A DNA stretch of 64,000 bases from contig JACKEQ010000004.1 in assembly GCA_020632885.1 (NCBI GenBank), positions 124,001 to 188,000 on the forward strand. The letters are read 5' to 3'. This document shows, piece by piece, positions 26,112 through 34,336 of the stretch. The DNA is from Alphaproteobacteria bacterium. Its GTDB lineage: Bacteria; Myxococcota_A; UBA796; GCA-2862545. The position numbers and the translations under genes were made by a program. The notes below the pieces were generated by a model. That model ran no database searches. It worked only from the letters and a program-made list of their open reading frames with translations, and had not been told where the DNA came from. Every line of letters begins with the position of its first letter. Position 1 is the first letter of the stretch.

Positions 26112-26129
26112 AGCCGAAGTGAGGCTCAG
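26108..26129. terminator. Bidirectional hairpin containing both stop codons
   Basis: CTGA-A-GCC pairs with GGCTCAG around a seven-base loop, with one bulged A. The TGA stop of the plus gene and that of the minus gene (TCA on plus) lie in opposite arms. Confidence 0.45.
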
Positions 26130-26908
26130 CCCGCGACGGACTCGCCACCATCGACCCGGATGATGTTCCCGGTCATCCAGGACGTGCCTGGACCCGACAG
26201 GGCCACCAGGCACGTCGCGACATCCTCGGGCACCGTGAGACGGCCGGACGGGTTGCGCTCCAGCGCACGCCGGGAGATCTCGTCGGCACCGGGGATCTTC
26301 TCGAGGGCAGCCGTGTGCGTGACCCCCGCCATGATCGCGTTGGCCGTGATGCGTCGGGGCGCGAGCTCCACGGCGAGCTGCCGGACGTGGCTCTCGAGGG
26401 CGCACTTGGCCGCGCTCACCGCGCCGTACGCCTGCCAGGCGGCCAGCGAGCCCGAGCTCGTCATGGCGAAGATGCGCCCGCCCTCCCGGAGCAGCTCGCG
26501 CTGCACGAGGGCCTGCGACCAGTAGACGAGGGTGTTCGCCATGACATCGAGGGTCATGTCGAGCTGCTTGCGGGTGAGCGGCTTGCCGTCGTCCACGAAG
26601 AACGGCCGGAGCGTGCCGAACGCGAGGCTGTGCAGGAGCACGCCCACCCGGTCGTCCGGCTCCATGCGCTCGCGAAGGGCGTCCAGCGCTGCCGCCATCT
26701 CCTCGTCGGATGCCGCGTTCCCGTTGTGGAAGAGCACGGGCACGCCGTGCCCTTCGAGCTCGGCGATCAGCGCCTCGACCGCCGGCATCGTGGAACGACG
26801 GTCGAGGTGCACCCCGAACACGCCGTACCCCGCTGCGGCGAACGCGCGCGCAGTGGCGGCCCCGAAGCCCGAAGAGGCCCCGAGGATCGCGATCCATTCG
26901 CGCGCCAT
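26126..26908 (-). CDS. SDR oxidoreductase, FabL-like enoyl-ACP reductase
   Basis: This 260-residue SDR has the nucleotide loop GASSGFG, a HSLAFG segment, and the catalytic Tyr and Lys spaced YGAVSAAK (Tyr-x6-Lys). That spacing marks enoyl-ACP reductases rather than ordinary SDRs (Tyr-x3-Lys). The C-terminal half (QLAVELAPRRITANAI, RNPSGRLTVPEDVA) follows Bacillus FabL from memory. It would reduce trans-2-enoyl-ACP in fatty acid elongation with NAD(P)H. The start lies one base after the parvulin gene stop, so the two share a transcript. Confidence 0.75.
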   Translation of the reverse strand: MAREWIAILGASSGFGAATARAFAAAGYGVFGVHLDRRSTMPAVEALIAELEGHGVPVLFHNGNAASDEEMAAALDALRERMEPDDRVGVLLHSLAFGTLRPFFVDDGKPLTRKQLDMTLDVMANTLVYWSQALVQRELLREGGRIFAMTSSGSLAAWQAYGAVSAAKCALESHVRQLAVELAPRRITANAIMAGVTHTAALEKIPGADEISRRALERNPSGRLTVPEDVATCLVALSGPGTSWMTGNIIRVDGGESVAG

Positions 26909-26909
26909 G

Positions 26910-27908
26910 TCAGTGCGGCGCTCCGCCACCGTGCGGAGGTGCGCCGTGGGGAGGCGCGCTCGGACCCCCCGCACCATGGGGCGGCGGGCCACCCCCGTGC
27001 GGCGGCGGGCCACCGCCATGGGGCGCACCGCCACCCTGCGCCATCGGCGTGGGGGGCTCGGACTTCTCGAGGCGCTCCCACTGCTCCTGGGTCTCGCCGA
27101 ACCGCTCGATCTGCAGGTTCTCGCGGATCTCCTTCATCACGATCTCGGCGGCGTCGTTCCGCAGCTTGTTGCGGATCTCGCTGTCGACCTCGGACAGCGG
27201 GATGGCCTCGCGGCGCTCGAGCGGCTTGATGATGTGGAAGCCGAAGCGGGTCTCGACCGGGCCGTGGGCCTTGCCGATCTCCTGCTCGAACGCGACGTCC
27301 GCCACCTCGACGAGGAGCTTGTCGCGCTGGAACCACCCGAGGTCGCCACCCTTGGCCTTGGTGACGGTGTCCTCGCTGTACTGCTCGGCCAGGGCCGCGA
27401 AGTCCTCACCGGCGTTGGCCTTCGCCACGATCTCGTTCGCGAGCGCCTGATCCTTCACGAGGATGTGTGCTGCGTGGGCCTGGGGCCGCTTGTACTGCAC
27501 CGCACGGTCGTCGTAGTACTGCTGCACCGCGCCGTCGGTGACCCGCTCGTTGATCTTGCGGCTGAAGTACTCCTGCGCGAGCACCTCGCGGGCGTTCATC
27601 GCGATGGCCACCTGGACCTCGGGGTCCTCGTGGATCCTGTCGTCGAGCGCGGCCTGGTAGAGCACCTCGCCCACCCCGACCTGCTCGACGAGCTTGGCGT
27701 ACAGGCCGGTGGCCTTGCGCTGCTCGATGGCGAAATCCGGCGTGTTGCGCGTGACCGCCGACATCATCTTGTCCGTGACCTTGCGGCCGTTGACGGTCAT
27801 GAGCACCTCGCCATCCGTCGCCAGCGCGCTGTCGCCGGGGACGGCGGCCGGGGGCGGCGGGGGGTTGCAGGCGGCCAACAACGACAGGGACAGCAACACG
27901 ACGCGCAC
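26910..27908 (-). CDS. Parvulin-type peptidyl-prolyl isomerase lipoprotein
   Basis: This 332-residue protein has a lipoprotein signal (LSLLAAC, Cys at residue 14). An N-terminal SurA/PrsA-like helical chaperone part follows, then a parvulin domain with HAAHILV, GEDFAALAEQYSED and GGDLGWF, and GFHIIKP. It would assist folding of exported proteins. The last 45 residues are a Gly/Pro/His-rich tail with about eight His, which is unusual for the family and could bind nickel or zinc. An upstream GATAGGGT box at 27930 and a GGAGGT site support the start. Confidence 0.9.
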   Translation of the reverse strand: MRVVLLSLSLLAACNPPPPPAAVPGDSALATDGEVLMTVNGRKVTDKMMSAVTRNTPDFAIEQRKATGLYAKLVEQVGVGEVLYQAALDDRIHEDPEVQVAIAMNAREVLAQEYFSRKINERVTDGAVQQYYDDRAVQYKRPQAHAAHILVKDQALANEIVAKANAGEDFAALAEQYSEDTVTKAKGGDLGWFQRDKLLVEVADVAFEQEIGKAHGPVETRFGFHIIKPLERREAIPLSEVDSEIRNKLRNDAAEIVMKEIRENLQIERFGETQEQWERLEKSEPPTPMAQGGGAPHGGGPPPHGGGPPPHGAGGPSAPPHGAPPHGGGAPH

Positions 27909-27929
27909 GGGACCTCCGGGGAAGGCCGC

Positions 27930-27969
27930 ACCCTATCGCATGGACCACCCGACCGCACGCTGGATAGGG
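27930..27969. promoter_or_regulatory. Divergent -10-like pair (GATAGGG inverted repeat)
   Basis: CCCTATC at 27931-27937 and GATAGGG at 27963-27969 are perfect inverted copies. They face the parvulin gene on one side and the thioredoxin-TPR gene on the other. They could be two back-to-back -10 boxes or an operator for a dimeric regulator. Confidence 0.4.
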
Positions 27970-28008
27970 ACGTCCGACACTCCGTGACGCGCGGAGGAGG
28001 AGGTCCGG

Positions 28009-29529
28009 ATGTGGTGGATGGCGCTGGCGTTCGCGGAGGCACCCCGGGTCGAGGTGCGCTGGCGCGGTCCGGAGGGCACCCTGCACGTGGTGCCGCCCGC
28101 AGGGGCGAAGGTCTCGGGGGATGCGCCCGTGGACGTCGCGCTCGTCGTGGGCGACCGTCCCCGGGCGTTCGGGGTGGACGGTGACTTCCTGCACGGCGGG
28201 CTCCCCCTGGGCGACGTCCGCGACACCTCCGTCGAAGGCACGGTCGACCTCCAGATATGCGAGGACGACACCGGCATCTGCCGTCCCGAGACCCTCCGCG
28301 TGGCCGGGCGGGTGCCAGCGACGAAGAAGGGCACAACGGTCCTCGGTGTGGAGCTGGGGTCCCACGAGGCCCCCTCCCCGTTCAACGCGGACGCGGCGCC
28401 CGTCGCCGACGCGGCCTTCGCGGCAGCCCGGGCGTCCGGCGGGCGCGTGCTGCTCGACTTCAGCGCGGTGTGGTGCCCGCCCTGCAACCTCCTGGCCGCC
28501 GAGGTCCTGCACGCGGACGACGCAGAGACCGCGCTCGAGGGCCTGCACGTCGCCGTGGTGGACGTCGACCATCCGTCCAGCTGGACCCTCAAGGACCGGT
28601 ACGCCGTCGGGAGCTACCCCACCGTGGTCGTCACGGACGCCGACGGTGGGGAGATCGACCGCGTGGTGGGCTACCCCGGCCGGGAGCCCTTCCTGGCCTT
28701 CCTGGCGGGTGCCCGCGGCGAGCGGCGCGACTGGGCGGCCCTGGATCCGTCCACCCTCTCCCCGGACGACGCCGCGACCGGCCTCGTCCGCCTCCTCGAC
28801 AGCGACGTGGACCCCGGGCCCTGGCTGGCCGCGTCCGCCGCCAGCGACACCGCGGACGCGCACCTCGGTCGCTTCCGCCACGCGCCCACCGCCGACGGCC
28901 TGTCCTGGCTCGTGGAGCACCACCCCGAGCGGTCCCTCGAGTGGGTCCCGTTCGTGGGTGACTGGCTCGAGGGTCCGGGCCGGGAGCCCTTCCTGGCGGC
29001 CCTCCCCGCCATCCTGGCCAGCGTCCGACCCGGCGAGGCGGCCGACGTGCTCTGGTTCGCCGCGCAGCTCCACGAGGGGGCGGAGTCCCGCGCCCTGTTC
29101 GCGTCGGCCGCGTCGATCCTCTCCGCCTCCCTCACCGGCGACTTCGCCGCGGACCGCGGCTACCTCGAGTTCCTCGCGACCCTGCTCGACCGGTCGGGGG
29201 AGGTGGACGCCGCCATCGCCCTGCTCGACCGCACCGCCCGCGAGCACCCCGACGAGCCCACCTTCTTCCTGGCCGCCGCGAGCCACCTCAACGAGCACGA
29301 GCGCTACGCGGAAGCCCTGCGACGCGCGGAGCTCGCGATGAGGACGGCCTGGGGCGACAACCGCCTCCGGGTGGCCACCGAGGCCGCGACCGCCCTGATG
29401 GGGCTCGACCGGGCGGACGAGGCGCGCTCCCTGGCCCGGAAGACGCTGGAGGAGGTCCCCGCGCCGGACGCCTCGCTGAAGGTCCGCACCCACCGCTACC
29501 GCGAGAAGCTCGCGAAGCTCACGGAGTGA
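28009..29529 (+). CDS. Exported thioredoxin-fold protein with C-terminal TPR-like region
   Basis: This is a 506-residue protein. A short leader (MWWMALAFA) precedes a DsbD-alpha/DsbC-like N-terminal beta domain. A thioredoxin domain follows with active site VWCPPCN near residue 157 and the cis-Pro strand SYPTVVV. The remaining about 260 residues are helical and TPR-like. It resembles periplasmic thiol-disulfide reductases of the DsbD-C family. GGAGGAGGAGGT precedes the ATG at 28009. The last 11 bases overlap the convergent gene. Confidence 0.82.
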   Translation: MWWMALAFAEAPRVEVRWRGPEGTLHVVPPAGAKVSGDAPVDVALVVGDRPRAFGVDGDFLHGGLPLGDVRDTSVEGTVDLQICEDDTGICRPETLRVAGRVPATKKGTTVLGVELGSHEAPSPFNADAAPVADAAFAAARASGGRVLLDFSAVWCPPCNLLAAEVLHADDAETALEGLHVAVVDVDHPSSWTLKDRYAVGSYPTVVVTDADGGEIDRVVGYPGREPFLAFLAGARGERRDWAALDPSTLSPDDAATGLVRLLDSDVDPGPWLAASAASDTADAHLGRFRHAPTADGLSWLVEHHPERSLEWVPFVGDWLEGPGREPFLAALPAILASVRPGEAADVLWFAAQLHEGAESRALFASAASILSASLTGDFAADRGYLEFLATLLDRSGEVDAAIALLDRTAREHPDEPTFFLAAASHLNEHERYAEALRRAELAMRTAWGDNRLRVATEAATALMGLDRADEARSLARKTLEEVPAPDASLKVRTHRYREKLAKLTE

Positions 29530-30349
29530 CGAGGAGCGGCTCGGCCTCCTCCGTGAGCGTGGGGGCCCTGGGCAGGCGGCGGCCGTCCCGGCGCAGCGAC
29601 TCGGCAGCCTGCTGCTGACCGTCGGTGGGAACGGCCTCCTCGTAGAGCACGTTGCGCATCCATGCCTCCGTGGCGCGCGTGATCTGCTCGCCCTCGAAGG
29701 TGTCTGCTCGCGTGCCCCAGAACGTGAGCACGGCCTCCATGCGCGCCGTCTCCCCGTCGATCCGGTCGCCCCCCTCCACCGGCACCCCCTCGCGCCAGAG
29801 CGCGTCGAGCCGCGCGGGCAGCCGGTCGATCTCCTCGCGCACGCGGGTGTCCCGACGGATGCGGTCCATCCGGTCGAGGTCGGGCTCCACCTCCCGCCGG
29901 ACCTTCGCGTAGGCAGCGTCGAGGATGCGGTGGGACGGCAGCAACCACAGGCCGGCCTCGCCGACCGGGAGCGTGTTGGTGCGCTGACCCGTGGTGCCGT
30001 CCGTGAGCACCATGCCGCCGGGAGTGCGCTCGAAGGCGGGCGCCTCCTCCATGGGGGTCGTGGTGTCGGCCACCCCGACCCGCTTCAGCTTGGCGACGGG
30101 GTAGCGGAACGACAGGGTGCCGTCGTCGTCGAGCACCGCGCGGCCCATCCAGCCACGCGGGGGCTTGAAGACGGTGCGCCCACCCTTGTCGATCGGCTTC
30201 CAACCGAGCCCATGGAGCTTCGCTATGGCGTCCTCGCGCGCCTGGAGCAGCGCACGCTCGCCGTACACGGTGATCTCGTAGTCGGGCTCTGGTTCGTCGC
30301 CATCCTGATCCCCGGCGAGCGCCGGGAGCCCGAAGAGGAAGAGGATCAG
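29519..30349 (-). CDS. Exported protein of unknown function, probable CTG start
   Basis: This is a 276-residue protein. If translation starts at CTG 30349, the N-terminus is MILFLFGLPALAG, a credible short signal peptide cut before DQDGDEPEPD. The CTG overlaps the stop of the upstream lipoprotein (CTGA), suggesting coupled re-initiation. No in-frame ATG, GTG or TTG near here keeps the leader. The mature part is mixed alpha/beta with a TPEE-type acidic stretch; I recognise no family. It is convergent with the thioredoxin gene and overlaps it by 11 bases. Confidence 0.5.
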   Translation of the reverse strand: MILFLFGLPALAGDQDGDEPEPDYEITVYGERALLQAREDAIAKLHGLGWKPIDKGGRTVFKPPRGWMGRAVLDDDGTLSFRYPVAKLKRVGVADTTTPMEEAPAFERTPGGMVLTDGTTGQRTNTLPVGEAGLWLLPSHRILDAAYAKVRREVEPDLDRMDRIRRDTRVREEIDRLPARLDALWREGVPVEGGDRIDGETARMEAVLTFWGTRADTFEGEQITRATEAWMRNVLYEEAVPTDGQQQAAESLRRDGRRLPRAPTLTEEAEPLLVTP

Positions 30350-30585
30350 GGGCAGACCTGCTTTCCGTCGAGACGGATCTTGTAGCCGACGTCGCACTCG
30401 ATGCGGCCCTCCTTCTCGTATTCCTTGCAGAGATCGCGCCCGCCCACGACGACGGTGTCGTCGCCCGCGCAGGACACGTCGATGACGGTGTCGGTGGACA
30501 GCAGATCCATGAGCATCTGGCAGCCGGAGAGCCCGAGGCACATGGAGACGAGCGCGACGTGGACCAGGGAGCGTGGGACGTTCAT
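30346..30585 (-). CDS. Small Cys-containing lipoprotein
   Basis: This is a 79-residue protein with a normal lipoprotein signal (MNVPRSL, then LGLSGCQ, lipobox Cys at residue 22). Three of its later Cys (SCAG, LCKE, ECDV) and one at the end may form disulfides. The ATG at 30585 has a CTGGAGGT site, and TAGGTT at 30602-30607 is a likely -10 box. It is coupled to the next gene by a four-base overlap. Function unknown. Confidence 0.7.
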   Translation of the reverse strand: MNVPRSLVHVALVSMCLGLSGCQMLMDLLSTDTVIDVSCAGDDTVVVGGRDLCKEYEKEGRIECDVGYKIRLDGKQVCP

Positions 30586-30601
30586 GCGACCTCCAGAGAC
30601 C

Positions 30602-30607
30602 AACCTA
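30602..30607 (-). promoter_or_regulatory. TAGGTT -10-like element
   Basis: On the minus strand TAGGTT lies 16 bases upstream of the small lipoprotein ATG, with a GGAGGT ribosome site between. It belongs to the recurring TAGG(A/G/T)T set. Confidence 0.35.
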
Positions 30608-30620
30608 CCACAGGCCGCAC

Positions 30621-31250
30621 TCAGCGCGTGCCGTACATGCGGTCACCGGCGTCACCGAGACCCGGGACGATGTAACCGTGGTCGTTGAGCTGACGGTCGA
30701 TGGCCGCCGTGAACACGTGCACGTCGGGGTGAGCAGCCGTGAGCGCCGCGATGCCCTCGGGAGCCGCGAGCAGGCAGATGAACCGGATGGACCGGGGAGA
30801 GTCGGCCTTCAGCCGGTTCACGGCAGCGATCGCCGAGTGGCCGGTGGCGAGCATGGGGTCCACCACGAGCACGTCGCGCTCGGACATGTGCTCGGGCACC
30901 TTGTAGTAGTACTCGACGGGCTGCAGGGTGGCGGGGTCGCGGTACAGGCCGATGTGGGCGACCCGCGCGCTCGGGATCAGACGGAGCATGCCGTCGAGAA
31001 GGCCGTTCCCGGCGCGCAGGATGCTCATCAGCACGGGCTTGCGGCCCGCGAGCACCGGGGCCTCCATGCTCTCGAGCGGCGTCTCGACCGTCATCGTGGT
31101 GAGCGGGAGGTCGCGGGTGGCGTCGTAGGCCAGCAGGAGGGCGATCTCGCCCAGGAGGGTGCGGAATCCCGCCGTGGAGCGGGCCTTGTCGCGCATCAGC
31201 GTGAGCTTGTGCTGGACGAGCGGGTGGTCGACGACGGTGACGTTGGCCAT
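30621..31250 (-). CDS. upp: Uracil phosphoribosyltransferase
   Basis: This 209-residue enzyme makes UMP from uracil and PRPP. It has VDHPLVQHKLTLMRDK at the N-terminus, the ILRAGNGLLDGM segment, the PRPP-binding loop VLVVDPMLATGHSA near residue 130 and the uracil-binding end GYIVPGLGDAGDRMYGT. The length is typical. The ATG at 31250 begins MANVTVVDHPL and follows an AGGT stretch. It appears monocistronic. Confidence 0.97.
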   Translation of the reverse strand: MANVTVVDHPLVQHKLTLMRDKARSTAGFRTLLGEIALLLAYDATRDLPLTTMTVETPLESMEAPVLAGRKPVLMSILRAGNGLLDGMLRLIPSARVAHIGLYRDPATLQPVEYYYKVPEHMSERDVLVVDPMLATGHSAIAAVNRLKADSPRSIRFICLLAAPEGIAALTAAHPDVHVFTAAIDRQLNDHGYIVPGLGDAGDRMYGTR

Positions 31251-31324
31251 GCGGTACCTCCGCGGGGCGCGTAGCCCGCCCAGCCGACGTTCACCAGAGG
31301 GCGGAATGACGCACAGGGGGACGG

Positions 31325-31330
31325 TAGGAT
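31325..31330 (+). promoter_or_regulatory. TAGGAT -10-like element
   Basis: GGTAGGAT lies 37 bases before the small leader ORF and about 100 bases before the OPT transporter start. It matches the window's recurring element. No clear -35 box is visible. Confidence 0.35.
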
Positions 31331-31367
31331 AGCCGCCCGGCAGTCGAAGCACGGGTACGGGAGCAGC

Positions 31368-31433
31368 ATGCACGGAATCACCCACGTCTCCATCGGCCAC
31401 GCCCTCGCGGGCGGGGCGGAGTCCGGCTCTTGA
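31368..31433 (+). CDS. Possible 21-residue leader peptide before the OPT transporter
   Basis: An ATG preceded by GGGAG opens a 21-codon frame (MHGITHVSIGHALAGGAESGS). Its TGA stop overlaps the TTG start of the transporter gene. The ribosome site and overlap suggest translational coupling or a leader. It could also be chance, and its composition tells nothing about function. Confidence 0.3.
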   Translation: MHGITHVSIGHALAGGAESGS

Positions 31434-33298
31434 GCGGCGTCGGCCCAGACGAGCCCGAAGCCGCGACGCAGGACGCCGTCGACGTCGGGCCGCTCTACAC
31501 CCCGGCCCCCGACGAGCTCCAGCTCACGGTGCGTGCGGTGCTCACGGGGTGCCTCCTGGGGGCGGTGGTCTGCGCCATGAACATCTACTTCGGCCTGAAG
31601 ACGGGGTGGTCCATCGGCGGCAGCCTGATCTCGGCCATCCTGGGCTTCTCGTTCTTCCGCGCCTTCGCCGGCGCCACGGGAGCCCAGCCGCTCACCCGCC
31701 TCGAGGTGAACATCGCGCAGACGGCCGGATCGGCGGCAGGCTCGATGACGAGCGCGGCGGGCCTGCTCTCGGCGATCCCGGCCATGCAGATGCTCGGCTA
31801 CGAGCTCGGCTACTTCGAGCTCACCCTCTGGGCCGCCAGCATCGCGTGGCTCGGCGTGTTCTACGCCGTCCCCCTGCGCGAGCAGATGGTGCTCGTGGAG
31901 AAGCTCACCTTCCCCACCGGCACAGCCACCGCGAACACGATCATGAGCATGTTCGCCGAGGGTGCCGACGCTCTCCGCAAGAGCCGCTTCCTCCTCGGCT
32001 TCGGCATCATGGCAGCCGCCCTGCAGCTCGTCGTGCACTTCTTCCCGGAGGTGGGCCAGCCACCGCTCGAGGCCTGGATCCCCCTCTCGGCCCTCGGGGT
32101 GCTCGCGACCTACCAGTTCTCCCTGCTCAACAGCCCGCTCATGTGGGGAGCGGGCGTGCTCATCGGCCCGCGTGTGGCCACCTCGCTCGTCATCGGCGCG
32201 GTCGTCGCCTGGGGTGTGCTCTCGCCCTGGTCGTACAGCGCGGGGCTCGTCCCGGACAGCGAAGCCGTGATGTCGATGAAGGGCGCTCGCGGCTGGATCC
32301 TCTGGCCGGGTGTGGCCATCATGGTCGCCGACGCCCTCACCTCCCTCGCCCTGTCGTGGCGCACGATCCTCAACACCTTCCGGCCCCGCAAGGGCGAGCA
32401 GAGTGCGCTCGACACGAGCGACGACCCCATCCCCACGGCCTGGTGGGTGGGTGGCCTCGCGGTGGCCAGCGTGCTCACCGTCGGCGCGGCGTGGCACCTG
32501 TTCTCGATCCACCCCATCATGACGCTCCTCGCCGTCGCCATGTCGTCCGTGCTCGCAACCATCGCCACCCGGTCCACGGGCGAGACCGACATCAACCCGA
32601 TCGGCCCTATGGGCAAGGTGACCCAGCTCGTCTACGGCGGGCTCGCTCCCGGCGACATCCAGGCGAACCTGATGACCGCTGCGATCACGAGCTCCGGGGC
32701 GAGCCAGGCGGGCGACATGATGCAGGACCTGAAGACCGGCTGGCTGCTCGGCGCCTCCCCACGCCAGCAGATCGTCGCCCAGCTCGCCGGGGTCACGGCG
32801 GGGATCTTCATCTGCGTGCCCACCTACCTCCTCTTCGACGCCACTTTCGACATCGGGGGCACCGGCAAGCTCGACGCCAACGGCAACCCCATGCGCGTCA
32901 TGCCGGCCCCGGCTGCACAAGCCTGGAAGGGCATGGCCGAGGTGCTCTCGAAGGGCCTCGACGCCCTCCCTGATGGCGCGATCCCGGCCGTCGTGGCCGG
33001 CCTGGTCGTGGGTGCCGCCATCCCGATCCTCAAGAAGGTGCTGAAGGACCCCAGGTGGCTGCCGAGCGGGCTCGCCATGGGCGTCGCGTTCATCGTCCCG
33101 GCCTACTACAGCCTGGCGATGTTCTTCGGCATGGTCGCCTACCAGGCGTGGATGCGTGTCGACAAGGTGAACGCCACCGCTCTCGGCTACGCCGTGGCGT
33201 GTGGGCTCATCGCCGGCGAGGGCCTGATGGGCATCGGCACCGCTGTGCTCCAGCTCTTCGAGCTCGATCGCGCGTGGCTCGTGGGTCTGTTCGGCTGA
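31430..33298 (+). CDS. OPT family oligopeptide/metal-chelate transporter
   Basis: This 622-residue inner-membrane protein has about 15 predicted helices. It shows the OPT signatures AMNIYFGLKTGWSIGGS near residue 47 and LTFPTGTATANTI near 165, plus further conserved GYPGxAQ-like loops. The family imports oligopeptides or metal-siderophore chelates. The first 30 residues are acidic and cytoplasmic. The start is TTG at 31430; no better start is seen before the first helix. The gene stands alone, apart from the possible leader peptide. Confidence 0.9.
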   Translation: MSGVGPDEPEAATQDAVDVGPLYTPAPDELQLTVRAVLTGCLLGAVVCAMNIYFGLKTGWSIGGSLISAILGFSFFRAFAGATGAQPLTRLEVNIAQTAGSAAGSMTSAAGLLSAIPAMQMLGYELGYFELTLWAASIAWLGVFYAVPLREQMVLVEKLTFPTGTATANTIMSMFAEGADALRKSRFLLGFGIMAAALQLVVHFFPEVGQPPLEAWIPLSALGVLATYQFSLLNSPLMWGAGVLIGPRVATSLVIGAVVAWGVLSPWSYSAGLVPDSEAVMSMKGARGWILWPGVAIMVADALTSLALSWRTILNTFRPRKGEQSALDTSDDPIPTAWWVGGLAVASVLTVGAAWHLFSIHPIMTLLAVAMSSVLATIATRSTGETDINPIGPMGKVTQLVYGGLAPGDIQANLMTAAITSSGASQAGDMMQDLKTGWLLGASPRQQIVAQLAGVTAGIFICVPTYLLFDATFDIGGTGKLDANGNPMRVMPAPAAQAWKGMAEVLSKGLDALPDGAIPAVVAGLVVGAAIPILKKVLKDPRWLPSGLAMGVAFIVPAYYSLAMFFGMVAYQAWMRVDKVNATALGYAVACGLIAGEGLMGIGTAVLQLFELDRAWLVGLFG

Positions 33299-33362
33299 CG
33301 GTCCCGCGGGCACCGGAAGTTTGTGCGGAACCACTGGATCCCGGCGTCCGGATGGCGCATGA

Positions 33363-33368
33363 TAGGGC
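33363..33368 (+). promoter_or_regulatory. TAGGGC -10-like element
   Basis: GATAGGGC lies 30 bases before the ATG of the tail-tube/OmpA fusion gene, in the 100-base gap after the transporter. It resembles the window's TAGG(A/G/T)T boxes. Confidence 0.3.
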
Positions 33369-33398
33369 TCTGGGAATCCTCATCCCTCGGAGACGATC

Positions 33399-34316
33399 AT
33401 GGCCTTTCGACAAGACCCCTGGGGCGCCCACTACTTCGGCCTCGAGATCAACGGGAAGGAGATCGCGCACTTCATGGAGTGCACGGGGCTGAAGAGCTCC
33501 TCGCAGGTCTTCGAGATCGAGGAGGGCGGGCTCAACGCGCGCACCCACAAGCGTCCAGGCCAGTCCCGCTGGGAGAACATCGTCCTGAAGGTCGCCACCA
33601 ACATGGACATGGAGCTCCTCGAGTGGCGAGACGAGTTCCTGCAGGACGCCTTCGCGGGCCGTCGCGACGGGGCCATCGTGCTGTACGACCTCGCGGGTGA
33701 AGAGCTCCGCCGGTTCACGTTCAAGCAGGGCTGGCCCGTGAGCTGGGAGGGTCCGCAGCTCAACAGCGGTGGCTCCGAGCTCTCGATGGAGACCCTCGAG
33801 ATCGCCCACGAGGGTGTCGAGGTGTCCGGCTACGACACCGCCACCCCGCCGCCCACGCCTCCCGAGGAGATCCCCGAGAAGCTCGACATCCCGCCGATCC
33901 CCTTCGAGTACGACTCCGACGTGATCACGCCCGAGGGTCTCGAGATCATCGCCAAGGCCTCGGCGGACATGGACCGGATGCAGATCGACGAGATCTGGCT
34001 CGAGGGCCACACGAGCACGTCGGGCACCTTCGCCTACAACTCGGACCTCTCGCAGCGCCGGGCGGACGCCGTGAAGCGCCAGCTCGCCACCCACAACGCC
34101 AACCGCAAGGTCTACACGCAGTCCTACGGCTGGAAGTACCCCGAGGCGTCCAACGCCACGGCGGGCGGGATGGCGGCCAACCGCCGCACCGACTTCTACA
34201 CCACGAGCTACGCCAGCCGTGGTCGCGACGCCACCCCCGTGCCGGACTCCGCGAAGTACGGCCCTCCCTGGAACCACCGCGACGGCGCCGCCTCGCAGGA
34301 GCGTCAGGGGCTCTGA
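33399..34316 (+). CDS. Phage tail tube-like (gp19/Hcp-fold) domain fused to OmpA-like domain
   Basis: This is a 305-residue protein with no signal peptide. Residues 1-145 match the T4 gp19-like conserved phage tail region family found as tube proteins in extracellular contractile injection systems (FGLEINGKEIAHFMECTGL, RPGQSRWENIVLK, TFKQGWPVSW). A Pro/Glu linker follows. Residues 167-268 are an OmpA-like peptidoglycan-binding domain (FEYDSDVITPEG, LEGHTSTSG, LSQRRADAV, NRRTDF). The Asp of the GHTD motif is Ser206, while the paired Arg221 is kept, so diaminopimelate binding may be altered. No sheath, baseplate or other tail gene is nearby. Function unknown. Confidence 0.8.
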   Translation: MAFRQDPWGAHYFGLEINGKEIAHFMECTGLKSSSQVFEIEEGGLNARTHKRPGQSRWENIVLKVATNMDMELLEWRDEFLQDAFAGRRDGAIVLYDLAGEELRRFTFKQGWPVSWEGPQLNSGGSELSMETLEIAHEGVEVSGYDTATPPPTPPEEIPEKLDIPPIPFEYDSDVITPEGLEIIAKASADMDRMQIDEIWLEGHTSTSGTFAYNSDLSQRRADAVKRQLATHNANRKVYTQSYGWKYPEASNATAGGMAANRRTDFYTTSYASRGRDATPVPDSAKYGPPWNHRDGAASQERQGL

Positions 34317-34336
34317 CGCGGCGTTACTGAGGCAGC

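Noticed and set aside
33399..34316. A prophage or full contractile injection cluster around the tube protein.
   Set aside because: No capsid, terminase, sheath, baseplate, lysis or integrase gene is found in the 10 kb on either side.
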